From an uncultured Amphritea sp. (GTDB lineage: Bacteria > Pseudomonadota > Gammaproteobacteria > Pseudomonadales > Balneatricaceae), in NCBI RefSeq assembly GCF_937127095.1, contig NZ_CAKZLP010000048.1:40730-104729 (forward strand): a DNA stretch of 64,000 nt, given 5' to 3'. Under the pieces are notes generated by a model. The model was given only the letters and a program-made list of their open reading frames with translations. It was not told the origin of the DNA and searched no databases. This document shows, one piece after another, positions 47,778 through 56,987 of the stretch; the first letter of the stretch is position 1, and each line of letters opens with the position of its first letter. The translations under genes were made by a program, and so were the position numbers.

Positions 47778-49106
47778 TTAAAGGCGCTTCAAATGCTGCT
47801 GCATCCACCTGAACGACATTGCTGCAGTGCACATATTTGCCAGCACAAATGCACTAAACATCCCCTCTAAGCCAGCGATATAATTACCACAATAACCTAA
47901 AGGAACATAAAGGATAAACAGGCGAAAAATGCTGATTTTCATCGCTCTCATCGGTTGATGCAGCGCATTAAAACTGGAAGCAGTAAGAAAGGTTACTGCC
48001 TGAAAACCAAACCCCAGAGGTACGATCAGCACCCATAAACTGATCAGGTTAACAACCCTCTCCTGATCACTGAAAAGTGCACCGATCCCCCCGGCAAAGA
48101 AGAATAAAAGAATATAAATCAATGCCTGCCAAAGCAAAGCAAACTTTATAGCACTCAGATAGGCACCCCGTACCCGTGCTATCTGACGACGACCAAAGTT
48201 CTGGCTTATAAAAGGGGGCAAGGTCATAGAGAGCGCAAGATTTGCCAACAAAGAGAGCGACTCAAGCCGGCTTCCGACGCCAAAAGCGGCCACTGCTTCA
48301 GGGCCATGACCTGCAACGACGGCCGTCATAATTGCTGCCGCTATCGGAGTCATCATATTGGAAAGCGCGGCAGGAAAGCCGATTTTCATCACCATTAGCC
48401 AATGCTGCAACGCAACAGAGAAAGATACAATTTTGAGTACCAACAGGCCCTTTCTCAAATATAAATTAAGCAGCGCTGCAACCGCAGCGATCCCCCAGGC
48501 AATCACACTGGCAATTGCGGCCCCCTGAATACCCATCGCAGGTATCGGACCCCAACCGAAAATAAGTAGCGGATCGAGCAGCAGATTCATAATAGAGGAG
48601 AACCCCATCAGCAATGCTGGCGTCCGGGTATCGCCACTGGCACGCAAAGAGCTGTTTGAAACCATGATCAGCACATAGAAAATCGATCCAAAAAACCACA
48701 CCGACATATAACTATGTATATAGGGCATCAACTGGTCCCCTGCGCCCAGTAGCCGAAACAGTGGATCGATAATCATCACAGCAAGTGACGCGATACAGAC
48801 CATCAACAGGGTTGTCAGTAACAGGTTATCCGTGGTCAACTGCCTTGCACCATCACTATCCCCAGAGCCAATCAACCTGGCAATGGTGGCTGAGGTTCCG
48901 ATGCTCAGTCCGATAGACAAACTGATAACAGTAAAAGATACCGGAAAGGTAAATCCCAGCGCAGCCAGCTGCTCAGTACCCAGTTGACTGACAAAATAGC
49001 TATCCGCCACGTTAAACAGCATCAGACTAACAATGCCAAGCATCATCGGCAGGGTCATCTTTATCAGAGTCGGTCGAATTTCACTATTAAGGAGATCAGG
49101 CTTCAC
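47778..49106 (-). CDS. MATE family efflux transporter
   Basis: A protein of 442 residues with twelve hydrophobic helices in two repeats. LPMMLGIVSLMLFNVADSYF at the start and QNFGRRQIARVRGAY in the middle are MATE-type. It likely exports cationic drugs or metabolites in exchange for H+ or Na+. It lies just downstream of the meta-cleavage operon on the same strand, but a terminator (49206-49227) separates them, so it need not belong to phenol metabolism. Confidence 0.92.
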   Translation of the reverse strand: MKPDLLNSEIRPTLIKMTLPMMLGIVSLMLFNVADSYFVSQLGTEQLAALGFTFPVSFTVISLSIGLSIGTSATIARLIGSGDSDGARQLTTDNLLLTTLLMVCIASLAVMIIDPLFRLLGAGDQLMPYIHSYMSVWFFGSIFYVLIMVSNSSLRASGDTRTPALLMGFSSIMNLLLDPLLIFGWGPIPAMGIQGAAIASVIAWGIAAVAALLNLYLRKGLLVLKIVSFSVALQHWLMVMKIGFPAALSNMMTPIAAAIMTAVVAGHGPEAVAAFGVGSRLESLSLLANLALSMTLPPFISQNFGRRQIARVRGAYLSAIKFALLWQALIYILLFFFAGGIGALFSDQERVVNLISLWVLIVPLGFGFQAVTFLTASSFNALHQPMRAMKISIFRLFILYVPLGYCGNYIAGLEGMFSAFVLANMCTAAMSFRWMQQHLKRL

Positions 49107-49205
49107 GATTTAACGGGGCTCAAAGTTTTCAAAGAGGGTGGTCATGATAGCATCGCTTCCGCGCTTTATTGCCCTTCCTGCCGAAGATAAACCGCTAAGC
49201 ATAAA

Positions 49206-49227
49206 AAAACCTCCAGCAGGAGGTTTT
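49206..49227 (-). terminator. Terminator of the lower (meta-cleavage) operon
   Basis: AAAACCTCC / GGAGGTTTT (49206-49214 with 49219-49227), loop 4 nt, directly after dmpI on the minus strand and followed by an AT-rich run. Confidence 0.88.
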
Positions 49228-49242
49228 ATATAAAACGTCGGG

Positions 49243-49434
49243 CTACTTACCCAGCTTCTTAGCCGACTGTCCACCAATACCGAAGTGCTGCTTGGGCATT
49301 TCGTAAATCAATACCCGCACGCTTTCTTTCGGCGCATCTAATGTTCGGGCAATGGCTTCACTGACTTCATCTATCATCAACTCTTTCATTTCGTCAGAGC
49401 GACCTTCCATCATACTGATTGTTACGATTGGCAT
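49243..49434 (-). CDS. dmpI: 4-oxalocrotonate tautomerase
   Basis: A 63-residue enzyme that isomerises 4-oxalocrotonate from the enol to the keto form in the dehydrogenative branch of catechol meta-cleavage. After removal of Met the catalytic Pro1 is exposed (MPIVTISMMEGRSDEMK). Arg11 (in EGRSD) and an Arg in VRVLIYEM match active-site residues of the family, and FGIGGQSA is conserved. It is the last gene of the lower operon. Confidence 0.96.
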   Translation of the reverse strand: MPIVTISMMEGRSDEMKELMIDEVSEAIARTLDAPKESVRVLIYEMPKQHFGIGGQSAKKLGK

Positions 49435-49444
49435 TAGTACATCC

Positions 49445-50026
49445 TCACTTAAATAACCAGCTATGCAACAGGCGAGTCACCCGGGGCATAACCAGATAGG
49501 TCATTAACAGCACCTGCAGAATAACGATGACAGCGCTTTTCAGCCACAGGTTAGCGTCAACCAGCACTGGGGCAAGTATCAGATTCAGCATGATGACCAA
49601 TACATAAACAACCGTTATCAGCACCAGCGCCATCTTATGGGGCGATGGGTGCTTATTGACGGGTAATTCTGGCAGATCAAACCAAAACTCCAACCCGGTT
49701 CCGCGTTGAACCTCCGCTTCACCCTCAATCAAAGGCTCAAGTTTATCCAGCCACTCTTTGCGCAGTTCAGAGCTCTCCCAGGTTTGACAGTTTTCATAGG
49801 TGTCAAAGCGGTAGATCAGTACATAGCGATTGCCTGTCGCAGCGCTTGGACGCAGAACATTACTTCCCTGATGGCCCGGGTATTCAGATGCCGCATCAAT
49901 GACACCTGAGATCCAGGCTTCATATTCTGCTTCCCGACCGGGTTTCGCTTTTCGGGAAATACTAACGGTAACCGGTCCTTCCTGACCCGGTTCTGTCAGT
50001 TGCTTCTGAATACAGCTATCTGCCAT
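49445..50026 (-). CDS. ABM-domain protein with two membrane helices
   Basis: A protein of 193 residues set inside the meta-cleavage operon between dmpH and dmpI. Residues about 18-115 are an antibiotic-biosynthesis-monooxygenase (ABM) type ferredoxin-like domain (VTVSISRKAKPGREAEYEAW, HQGSNVLRP, YVLIYRFDTYENCQTWESS). Residues about 131-180 hold two TM helices. Such ABM-membrane proteins are annotated as putative monooxygenases; substrates are unknown. The classical dmp operon has no such gene. It may act on a quinone or a by-product of catechol, or may be a passenger. Confidence 0.8.
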   Translation of the reverse strand: MADSCIQKQLTEPGQEGPVTVSISRKAKPGREAEYEAWISGVIDAASEYPGHQGSNVLRPSAATGNRYVLIYRFDTYENCQTWESSELRKEWLDKLEPLIEGEAEVQRGTGLEFWFDLPELPVNKHPSPHKMALVLITVVYVLVIMLNLILAPVLVDANLWLKSAVIVILQVLLMTYLVMPRVTRLLHSWLFK

Positions 50027-50075
50027 GGTAAACCTCTTAACTCGTGACTCTCAACTATCAGCGCTAAACATAAAG

Positions 50076-50095
50076 CAGCCCCAGTGATGGGGCTG
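50076..50095 (-). terminator. Hairpin between dmpH and the ABM gene
   Basis: CAGCCCC / GGGGCTG (50076-50082 with 50089-50095), loop 6 nt, in the 98-base gap. On the minus strand only a weak T-rich run follows, so read-through to the ABM gene and dmpI is likely. Confidence 0.5.
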
Positions 50096-50124
50096 TAATA
50101 CTACCAAACCAGCCGGGTATCCGT

Positions 50125-50931
50125 TTACACGAATTTACCACTAATGGTGCCCAGATCCTGATAGCGAACGCTGAAACTATCGCCTTTATTCACCTGTACC
50201 GCCGCTGTGATCGCGCCGATCATGATGAAGGTGCCCGCCGGAATCTCTTCGCCGCGCTCGCCCAGCATATTCGCCAGCATCGCCACGGAAGACGCCGGAT
50301 GACCCAGCACCGCAGCACCCGCGCCGGTCTGTACCACTTCACCATTGATCTCCATCACCACCCCCAGAGTCTTCAGATCAAGATCCGCCGGAGGTGCCAT
50401 ACGGCCTCCGGTGATAAAACGACTGGATGAGGAGTTATCCGCAATCACCGATTTCAGATCGAACTTAAAATCTTTGTAACGGGAGTCGATCACTTCCACC
50501 GCAGGCATGACAAAATCGGTCGCCCGCAGGACATCACCGATATGGATGCCCGGCCCTTTCAGCGGGGCTTTAGTGACAAACGCCAATTCTGCTTCGATCT
50601 TCGGATGGATCAGTTCATCATGCTTAATCTCGCCACCGTCCGGGATGGAAAAGTAATCCGCGAGGAAGCCGTAGCAGGGATGTTCAACCCCCATCTGCGC
50701 CATCTTCGCCCAGGAGGTGAGGCCCATCTTCATGCCAACAATCTTAGTGCCCCGTTCCTCTTTACGACGACGGATCTCCCACTGAATATCGAAGGCATCC
50801 TTGTAGGTCATCTCCGGGAAGTCATCGGTGATCTTGGTGACTTCGTACGCTTCCAGTTCAGCGTTTTCCAGATGGATCGCCAGCTCTTCGATCTGTGATT
50901 GTGTTAGCTTATTTTCCTGAACGTCAGCCAT
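50125..50931 (-). CDS. dmpH: 4-oxalocrotonate decarboxylase
   Basis: It decarboxylates 2-oxo-3-hexenedioate (the 4-oxalocrotonate keto form) to 2-hydroxypenta-2,4-dienoate, acting in complex with the hydratase DmpE. It has 268 residues. VGMKMGLTSWAKMAQMGVEHPCYG and EAELAFVTKAPLKGPG with the metal-binding acidic residues are typical. The gene is paralogous to dmpE in the same operon. Its ATG overlaps the dmpG stop by one base. Confidence 0.94.
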   Translation of the reverse strand: MADVQENKLTQSQIEELAIHLENAELEAYEVTKITDDFPEMTYKDAFDIQWEIRRRKEERGTKIVGMKMGLTSWAKMAQMGVEHPCYGFLADYFSIPDGGEIKHDELIHPKIEAELAFVTKAPLKGPGIHIGDVLRATDFVMPAVEVIDSRYKDFKFDLKSVIADNSSSSRFITGGRMAPPADLDLKTLGVVMEINGEVVQTGAGAAVLGHPASSVAMLANMLGERGEEIPAGTFIMIGAITAAVQVNKGDSFSVRYQDLGTISGKFV

Positions 50932-51959
50932 CAGATTAACCCCTTTTCTTTCGCCATGGTCAGTGCCAGGTCTTCTATCATATCTTCCTGTCCGCCGACG
51001 GTGCCGCGACGGCCCAGCTCGACTAACAGGTCACGTGCCTGAATGCCGTACTTCGCTTCTGCCCGTTTGGCAAACAGCAGGAACGAGGAGTACACCCCGG
51101 CAAAGCCCAGTGTCAGCGCATCACGGTCGACCCGGATCGGCTGATCCATCATCGGTACCACAAGATCTTCCGCCACATCCATAATCTTATACAGATCGAT
51201 ACCATGATCCGCTTCCATCCTTACCAGGGTGGCGACCAGTACTTCAAGTGGTGTATTCCCGGCACCGGCACCTAAGCCCGCCACCGAACCATCGATACGG
51301 ATCGCACCGGCATCAATCGCGGCCAGGGAGTTAGCCACCGCCATGCCCATGTTGTGGTGACCGTGGAAACCCACTTCGATAGAGGAATCCAGTTCTGCCC
51401 GCAACAGACCAATTTTTTCGGTCACTTCATCCGGCAACATATAACCGGCAGAGTCGGTGCAGTAGATGCAGTTAGCGCCGTAGGAGACCATCAGCCGCGC
51501 CTGCTCGAGAATCTTTTCCGGGCTGGCCATATGCGCCATCATCAGGAAGCCCACGGTATCCATCTCCAGCTTCGCAGCCAGGCCGATATGCTGTTCGGTG
51601 ACATCGGCTTCGGTACAGTGACTGGCGACCCGGATGGTGTTCACGCCCAGATCTTTCGCCATCCGCAGGTGATCGACCGTGCCGATCCCAGGCAACAGCA
51701 GCGCGGACACCTTGGCGTTTTTCAGTTTCGGAATCACCGCGCCGAGATACTCTTCATCGCTGTGGGCCGGAAAACCATAGTTCACCGAGGTGCCCCCCAG
51801 TCCATCACCGTGGGTCACTTCGATCAACGGCATACCGGCATCATCGAGGGCCGTCGCCACATTAACCATCTGCTCCAGGGAGATCTGGTGACGTTTAGCG
51901 TGCATACCGTCCCGCAGACTCATGTCGTGGAGGATTACTTTTTTACCTTTCAGATTCAT
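50931..51959 (-). CDS. dmpG: 4-hydroxy-2-oxovalerate aldolase
   Basis: It splits 4-hydroxy-2-oxovalerate to pyruvate and acetaldehyde, which is channelled to DmpF. It has 342 residues from ATG 51959 ([20 protein letters not shown]), with GGAG upstream; five more upstream codons are open. The metal-binding and catalytic residues are in [13 protein letters not shown] and [21 protein letters not shown] is at the C terminus. It is 15 bases after dmpF. Confidence 0.95.
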   Translation of the reverse strand: MNLKGKKVILHDMSLRDGMHAKRHQISLEQMVNVATALDDAGMPLIEVTHGDGLGGTSVNYGFPAHSDEEYLGAVIPKLKNAKVSALLLPGIGTVDHLRMAKDLGVNTIRVASHCTEADVTEQHIGLAAKLEMDTVGFLMMAHMASPEKILEQARLMVSYGANCIYCTDSAGYMLPDEVTEKIGLLRAELDSSIEVGFHGHHNMGMAVANSLAAIDAGAIRIDGSVAGLGAGAGNTPLEVLVATLVRMEADHGIDLYKIMDVAEDLVVPMMDQPIRVDRDALTLGFAGVYSSFLLFAKRAEAKYGIQARDLLVELGRRGTVGGQEDMIEDLALTMAKEKGLI

Positions 51960-51974
51960 CGCTCTTTTCTCCAC

Positions 51975-52886
51975 TTAGCCGCGTGCTGGCAGGGTAATAT
52001 TGCCGTTGTTGGCTTCTTCCGCAAACATCTCGGCGGTGCGCAAACCGGCTGCGGTCATGATGTCCAGGTTGCCAGCATACTTTGGCAGATAATCCCCCAG
52101 ACCTTCGACTTCCATAAACATCGAGACACGGTTGCCATCAAATACCGGACCATTCACCAGATGATAACCGGGTACATATTTCTGCACCTCTTTCACCATT
52201 GCATGCACGGAGGCAATAATGGCGGCCTGATCCGGCTCGCCTTCGGTCAGGCAGTGCACAGTGTCACGCATCATCAACGGGGGTTCAGCCGGGTTGATAA
52301 TGATGATCGCTTTACCCTTTTTAGCCCCGCCAACTTTCTCGACGGCACCGGCAGTGGTGCGGGTAAACTCATCGATATTTTTACGGGTGCCGGGACCGGC
52401 AGATTTAGACGACACCGTGGCGATAATCTCGCCATACTCAACTGGCTGTACGCTGGATACAGCGGCGACCATCGGGATCGTTGCCTGGCCACCACAGGTG
52501 ACCATATTGACGTTCATCTCCAAGTTTTGTGCATGGGCCCGCAGGTTCACCGGCGGTACACAGAAGGGGCCGATCGCCGCAGGTGTCAGGTCGATCATGA
52601 TCACGCCCAGTTCGTTCAGCTTGCGGCTGTTCTCCGCATGTACATACGCAGAGGTGGCATCAAAAGCGATACGAATATCATCTTCGATCACGTGCGGCAG
52701 CAGGCCATCAACGCCTTCGGCGGTAGTTTTAATGCCCATCTCACGGGCCCGTTTCAGACCATCGGATTCGGGGTCGATACCCACCATCCACACCGGTTCG
52801 ATCCACTCGGACCGTTGCATCTTCATCAGCAAATCGGTACCGATATTGCCCGGCCCGATTATGACTGCTTTTAGTTTTTTACTCAT
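51975..52886 (-). CDS. dmpF: Acetaldehyde dehydrogenase (acylating)
   Basis: It oxidises acetaldehyde to acetyl-CoA with NAD+ and CoA, in a complex with the aldolase DmpG. It has 303 residues. [15 protein letters not shown] is the NAD motif, and the catalytic Cys is in [20 protein letters not shown]-type ([19 protein letters not shown]) and [12 protein letters not shown] segments are conserved. The family is distinct from ALDH-superfamily enzymes such as DmpC. Confidence 0.95.
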   Translation of the reverse strand: MSKKLKAVIIGPGNIGTDLLMKMQRSEWIEPVWMVGIDPESDGLKRAREMGIKTTAEGVDGLLPHVIEDDIRIAFDATSAYVHAENSRKLNELGVIMIDLTPAAIGPFCVPPVNLRAHAQNLEMNVNMVTCGGQATIPMVAAVSSVQPVEYGEIIATVSSKSAGPGTRKNIDEFTRTTAGAVEKVGGAKKGKAIIIINPAEPPLMMRDTVHCLTEGEPDQAAIIASVHAMVKEVQKYVPGYHLVNGPVFDGNRVSMFMEVEGLGDYLPKYAGNLDIMTAAGLRTAEMFAEEANNGNITLPARG

Positions 52887-52962
52887 AAAATCTCACCCAA
52901 TAAGCTTTTAAGATAAAGCTCGTAATCAAAAGCGCTTAATAGAAAACGGTTAACACCAGCGG

Positions 52963-53748
52963 TTATACAAAGCGCACGGAAGCAGAACCGATACCACCGA
53001 TACTGACGCTCATAAAGTCCCCAGCCTGCACCGGTTCAAGCGGTACTAAGGAACCGGACAAAATAACCTCACCCGCTTTAAGCGGAATACCGAACGCACC
53101 CAGCGTATTCGCCAGCCAGGTGACACAGTTCACCGGGCTGCCCAACGCCGCTGCGCCTGCGCCGGTAGAGATAATCTGGCCGTTCTTCTCGACCACCATG
53201 CCGCAGGTTGTGAGATCTACTTTGCGTGGATCGACCGTTTTATCCCCGAGAATAAACAAGCCACAGGACGCATTATCCGCCACGGTATCCTGAATCTTGA
53301 TCTGCCAGTTTTCGATACGGGAGTCGACCACTTCAAAACAGGGGATAACACAATCGGTCGCTGCCAACACATCGGCGTTGGTGATGCCCGGCCCCAGCAG
53401 GTCTTTCTTCAGAATGAAGGCGATCTCCCCTTCCGCTTTTGGCTGGATCAACTTTTCACTGATCGGCATCTCCTGACCTTCAGAATAGGCCATTGAATCG
53501 GTCAGAAAACCAAAATCTGGCTGGTGTACGTTGAGCATGTTCTGCACAGCTTTTGAAGTGACACCGATCTTTTTACCAATAATCCGTTCACCCGCAGCAA
53601 CGCGGCGCTCGATCATACGTAGTGAGATGTTATAAGCATCTTCAATGGTGATGTCGTTAAAGCGTTCAGTAAAAGGACGCAGCGTATGACGCTGTACCAT
53701 CGCCTCATACAGTTCATCGCCACACTGTAATATCTGTTCTTTATTCAT
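52963..53748 (-). CDS. dmpE: 2-oxopent-4-enoate hydratase
   Basis: It adds water to 2-hydroxypenta-2,4-dienoate to give 4-hydroxy-2-oxovalerate, needing Mg or Mn. It has 261 residues. IGKKIGVTSKAVQNMLNVHQPDFG and KAEGEIAFILKKDLLGPG match DmpE/MhpD. It lies directly after dmpC; in Pseudomonas sp. CF600 the hydrolase gene dmpD sits between the two, but it is absent here. Confidence 0.94.
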   Translation of the reverse strand: MNKEQILQCGDELYEAMVQRHTLRPFTERFNDITIEDAYNISLRMIERRVAAGERIIGKKIGVTSKAVQNMLNVHQPDFGFLTDSMAYSEGQEMPISEKLIQPKAEGEIAFILKKDLLGPGITNADVLAATDCVIPCFEVVDSRIENWQIKIQDTVADNASCGLFILGDKTVDPRKVDLTTCGMVVEKNGQIISTGAGAAALGSPVNCVTWLANTLGAFGIPLKAGEVILSGSLVPLEPVQAGDFMSVSIGGIGSASVRFV

Positions 53749-53800
53749 ATCTATTCTCTATATCTCTTTCACAAAGCTCTTTGTTTAAGAGCCCTGGCTG

Positions 53801-55261
53801 TTAAAGCTTGATGCAGACATTTTTCAGTTCGGTATAAAACTCCAGGCCATGTACCCCGCCCTCGCGGCCGATACCTGACTCTTTCGCACCCCCGAAGGCG
53901 GTCCGCAGATCCCGCAGGAACCAACTGTTAACCCAGCAGATCCCCACCTCCATCGCTTCCGCCACGCGGGATGCCCGGGCAGAGTTTTCGGTCCAGATCG
54001 CTGCGGACAGTCCATACTTGGTATCGTTAGCCAGTTCGATCACTTCCTCTTCGGTATCGAAGGGACGAATATGACAACAGGGGCCGAACACCTCTTCCCG
54101 CACAACGCGAGCATCATCGGCTAAGCCGGTCCAGATGGTCGGTTCAACCCAGGCACCGGCATTCAGCTCTGCTCCCATCTCAGGTACACCACCACCGATC
54201 ACCACGGTAGCACCCTCCTCGACCGCCAGACGGTAGTAGGACAAAACTTTTTCTTTATGCTCCTGGCTAACCAGTGGGCCAAAATCCACCTCCGGATCTT
54301 CCGGCACACCCAGTTTGAGTTTCTCAACACCCTCTTTGAGGCGCTGAACAAACTCTTCAAAAATTGGCCGTTCAACATAGACTCGTTCAGTGCCCAGACA
54401 GACCTGGCCACAGTTCACAAACGCCGAACGCATAGTACCTTCGATCGCTTTGTCCATATCGCAGTCAGCAAACACGATACCGGGGTTCTTACCGCCACAC
54501 TCCAGAGAGATGTTGCGCAAGCCAACGGACGCGGCACGCATGATGATCTCGCCGGTGCGGGTTTCACCGGTAAAGGTGATCGCATTAACATCGGGATGCT
54601 CGGTCAGATAAGCACCAGCCGAATCGGGGCCAAAACCGTGAACAACGTTATACACACCTTTGGGTACACCACACTCGTTCATCACTTCGCCCAATAGGGT
54701 TGCGGTAGCCGGAGTTTCCTCTGAAGGCTTAACCACCACGGTATTACCGCAGGCCAGCGCCGGACCCACTTTCCAGGTCATCAGCAGCAGTGGCAGGTTC
54801 CAGGGGCTGATCACGGCGATCACCCCTTTAGGGGTACGGTGGCCGTAGTTCAGTGCACCACGGCCATCCGGGGTATCCAGTTTAAAGGCTTCCGTCGGAT
54901 GGTTCGCCAGAGTTTCAGAGAACGCTTTAAAGTTGGCCGCGCCCCGGGGAATATCGATATGGGAGGCGATCTTGTGAGGCTTACCGGTGTCTTTACACTC
55001 GGCATCGAGAAATTCATCGAAGCGTTCATTGATGCGGTTGGCGACCTTATCCAGCAGAGCAATTCGCTGCGCCTGAGTCATCGTCCCCCAGGGGCCTTTC
55101 ATCGCCGCCTTGGCGGCTTTTACCGCAGCATCTACTTCAGGCTGACCCGCTTCATGAACCAGCCCCAGCAGACTGTTATCTACCGGATTGCGGTTTTCAA
55201 ATGTTTTACCGCTGACGGTGGTGACAAATTCACCATTTATAAAGTTCTTAAATTCGTGCAT
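53801..55261 (-). CDS. dmpC: 2-hydroxymuconic semialdehyde dehydrogenase
   Basis: An ALDH-superfamily enzyme of 486 residues that oxidises the ring-cleavage product 2-hydroxymuconic semialdehyde to 4-oxalocrotonate with NAD+. The catalytic Glu is in SLECGGKNPG and the catalytic Cys in NCGQVCLGTERVYVE. SPWNLPLLLMTWKVGPALACGN and FGGAKESGIGREGG are conserved. Without a DmpD hydrolase in the operon, this is the only visible route for the ring-cleavage product. Confidence 0.95.
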   Translation of the reverse strand: MHEFKNFINGEFVTTVSGKTFENRNPVDNSLLGLVHEAGQPEVDAAVKAAKAAMKGPWGTMTQAQRIALLDKVANRINERFDEFLDAECKDTGKPHKIASHIDIPRGAANFKAFSETLANHPTEAFKLDTPDGRGALNYGHRTPKGVIAVISPWNLPLLLMTWKVGPALACGNTVVVKPSEETPATATLLGEVMNECGVPKGVYNVVHGFGPDSAGAYLTEHPDVNAITFTGETRTGEIIMRAASVGLRNISLECGGKNPGIVFADCDMDKAIEGTMRSAFVNCGQVCLGTERVYVERPIFEEFVQRLKEGVEKLKLGVPEDPEVDFGPLVSQEHKEKVLSYYRLAVEEGATVVIGGGVPEMGAELNAGAWVEPTIWTGLADDARVVREEVFGPCCHIRPFDTEEEVIELANDTKYGLSAAIWTENSARASRVAEAMEVGICWVNSWFLRDLRTAFGGAKESGIGREGGVHGLEFYTELKNVCIKL

Positions 55262-55369
55262 TAGAGTACTCGCTAATCTCGGGGTAAATCTGTCAGGCCG
55301 TTGCAGCTTTCAATCACCACAGCCAATAGAACTATACTTATGTGACAAGAGAGCAACCCTGCCACAATG

Positions 55370-55457
55370 GGCCGTTTCGTCATATGTCACAGAACGAAAC
55401 GGCCTGTTTATAATTATCCTGTCTGACCGCTCAGGTCAGAGCTCGTCAGTCGAGCTC
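55370..55457. other. Hairpin cluster between dmpB and dmpC
   Basis: The 210-base gap between the catechol dioxygenase and the semialdehyde dehydrogenase genes holds an 11-bp stem GGCCGTTTCGT / ACGAAACGGCC (55370-55380 with 55394-55404). A second stem is GAGCTCG / CGAGCTC (55439-55445 with 55451-55457), and TGACC / GGTCA lies between them. On the minus strand no T-run follows, so they may be processing or mRNA-stability elements rather than terminators. Confidence 0.5.
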
Positions 55458-55471
55458 TTTCAATCAAGCTC

Positions 55472-56395
55472 TTAAGTCAGAACAGTCAGGAAGCGTTCAT
55501 TCAGAACGCGGTCATGGTAGAAAATAGCCTTGCCAAGATCTTCCGCTTTCCAGGTTACCGGCTCATGATCCGGATAGTGATAATCACCACCACAGAATAC
55601 TTCGGATCGGTTACCCGATGGATCAAAGAAGTAGATCGTCTTACCATGGGTCAGGCCGTGACGGGTTGGACCGATATCCAGCGAGACATCTTCCATTGAG
55701 ATCAGATCGGCAGCACGCAGTACATCTTCCCAGCTATCCAGGAAGAACGATACGTGATGCAATTTGCCTGGCTCGGGACATTCAATAAAGGCAACATCAT
55801 GGGCTTTCATACTGACGGTCAGGAACTGCGCAATACAGGTTCCCTCAGGATCCAGCACCTGCTCGGCCAGCTCAAAACCGAGTACATTCTGGAACAGATC
55901 AAGAGTACCCGCGATATTAGGACCATACAGCAAACAGTGGTCAAAACGGGTCGCTTTCATCCCTTTCAAACCACGTGGCCAGGCTTCAGGATTTACTGCT
56001 GACAAGCCCCATTTGCCGGTCTGCTCTTTCTCAGCAAAGATTTCAAACATATGGCCCGTTGGTGAGTCAAAACGTACCCGGCGACCGCAGCCATTCAGCT
56101 CTCCGGCAGGAATCTCTTCAACATTACAGCCATACGCGACCAGCTCACCCTGAAGTTTTTCCAACGTCTGGTTATCCAGCACTTTATAACCAACAAAATC
56201 CAGACCTGGCTCGTCTGCTTCGCGCAGTACAACCGAGAACTTATCAACTTCAGTCCAGCCTTTCAGGTAAGCCCGGCCCTGGCTATCACGCTCAACTTCA
56301 ATCAGGCCCAGCAGATCCCGGTAATGTTTCAGGGCTTCTTCAACATCCAAAACCCGAATCTGTATATGACCGGGACGCATTACACCTTTTCTCAT
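55472..56395 (-). CDS. dmpB: Catechol 2,3-dioxygenase (extradiol)
   Basis: It cleaves catechol next to the hydroxyls to 2-hydroxymuconic semialdehyde. It has 307 residues, the same length as Pseudomonas putida XylE. The Fe(II) ligands fall at the same numbers: His153 (RFDHCLL), His214 (KLHHVSFF) and Glu265 (NRSEVFCGG). [17 protein letters not shown] starts the first vicinal-oxygen-chelate domain. It lies 31 bases after the ferredoxin gene, whose product should re-reduce the iron when it becomes oxidised. Confidence 0.97.
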   Translation of the reverse strand: MRKGVMRPGHIQIRVLDVEEALKHYRDLLGLIEVERDSQGRAYLKGWTEVDKFSVVLREADEPGLDFVGYKVLDNQTLEKLQGELVAYGCNVEEIPAGELNGCGRRVRFDSPTGHMFEIFAEKEQTGKWGLSAVNPEAWPRGLKGMKATRFDHCLLYGPNIAGTLDLFQNVLGFELAEQVLDPEGTCIAQFLTVSMKAHDVAFIECPEPGKLHHVSFFLDSWEDVLRAADLISMEDVSLDIGPTRHGLTHGKTIYFFDPSGNRSEVFCGGDYHYPDHEPVTWKAEDLGKAIFYHDRVLNERFLTVLT

Positions 56396-56426
56396 CTCGT
56401 TTTCCTCTGCACTTTGCTTTTATTGT

Positions 56427-56771
56427 TCAACCAGCCGCCATCCTGGCGCCCGCTTTTTGATAGGAAGACTCAGGAGCCTGGTAATGATCTGATTCGATTT
56501 CCAGATCTGTTCGGGGAAACACCCGACAGGCGAGCACAAAACCCTGTTGCATTTCCGCTTCGGAAATATGGGCTTTGCTCATCCGTTTGCATTCATAATC
56601 CCCTTGAAGGATACGAATTTTGCAAACACCGCAACCACCACCGCGACATCCCACGCTGATTGCATCGGTACTCATTCGCTCCATTGCAACCAACAACACC
56701 TGATCTTCTGCACATTTAAAACTTTGATCACGGTTAACAACCCTGATCAAATGTGTCTCCCGATCCGGCAT
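56427..56771 (-). CDS. dmpQ: Ferredoxin for catechol dioxygenase reactivation
   Basis: A [2Fe-2S] ferredoxin of 114 residues of the XylT/DmpQ type, which reduces the inactivated Fe(III) form of catechol 2,3-dioxygenase. The ligands are in VGCRGGGCGVCKIRIL and the distal Cys in VLACRVFPR. I place the start at ATG 56771 (MPDRETHLIRV) because GGAG lies 6 bases upstream; a GTG four codons earlier overlaps that site. It is the first gene of the lower operon, behind the sigma-54 promoter. Confidence 0.92.
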   Translation of the reverse strand: MPDRETHLIRVVNRDQSFKCAEDQVLLVAMERMSTDAISVGCRGGGCGVCKIRILQGDYECKRMSKAHISEAEMQQGFVLACRVFPRTDLEIESDHYQAPESSYQKAGARMAAG

Positions 56772-56818
56772 AGGAATCTCCACTGACGTTCATTCGATTT
56801 GTGACGCATAGATATTAG

Positions 56819-56834
56819 AGCAACCTCTGTGCCA
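56819..56834 (-). promoter_or_regulatory. Sigma-54 promoter of the lower catechol operon
   Basis: Read on the minus strand, TGGCACAGAGGTTGCT fits the -24/-12 consensus TGGCAC-R-N4-TTGC-W without a mismatch. Transcription would start about 12 bases after the GC element, near 56807, leaving a leader of about 35 bases before the dmpQ ATG at 56771. Phenol and xylene operons of Pseudomonas use sigma-54 with DmpR/XylR-type activators. No such activator gene lies in the window. Confidence 0.8.
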
Positions 56835-56915
56835 GCCTGTAAAAGAATCAACAGGTTCAGCCCCAACCTACTGTTTTAAAATATGTTTCATGTTCAGAGT
56901 AGACCAAAAATCAAA

Positions 56916-56945
56916 AAAAAGCCCTGCTCACAAGCAAGGCTTTTT
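56916..56945 (-). terminator. Terminator of the ygiD operon
   Basis: On the minus strand AAAAAGCC-TTGC / GCAG-GGCTTTTT forms a stem with one mismatch and a 6-nt loop, followed by a run of T residues. It insulates the lower-operon promoter from the genes upstream. Confidence 0.85.
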
Positions 56946-56987
56946 AATCATATAATCAATCATTTCAGAACTGAGTTAATGATTTCA

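Noticed and set aside
51354..52874. A 506-codon plus-strand open frame across dmpG and dmpF
   Set aside because: It is antisense to two clear dmp genes. The translated sequence is His/Gln/Arg-rich with no fold-like pattern, as expected from a GC-rich shadow frame.
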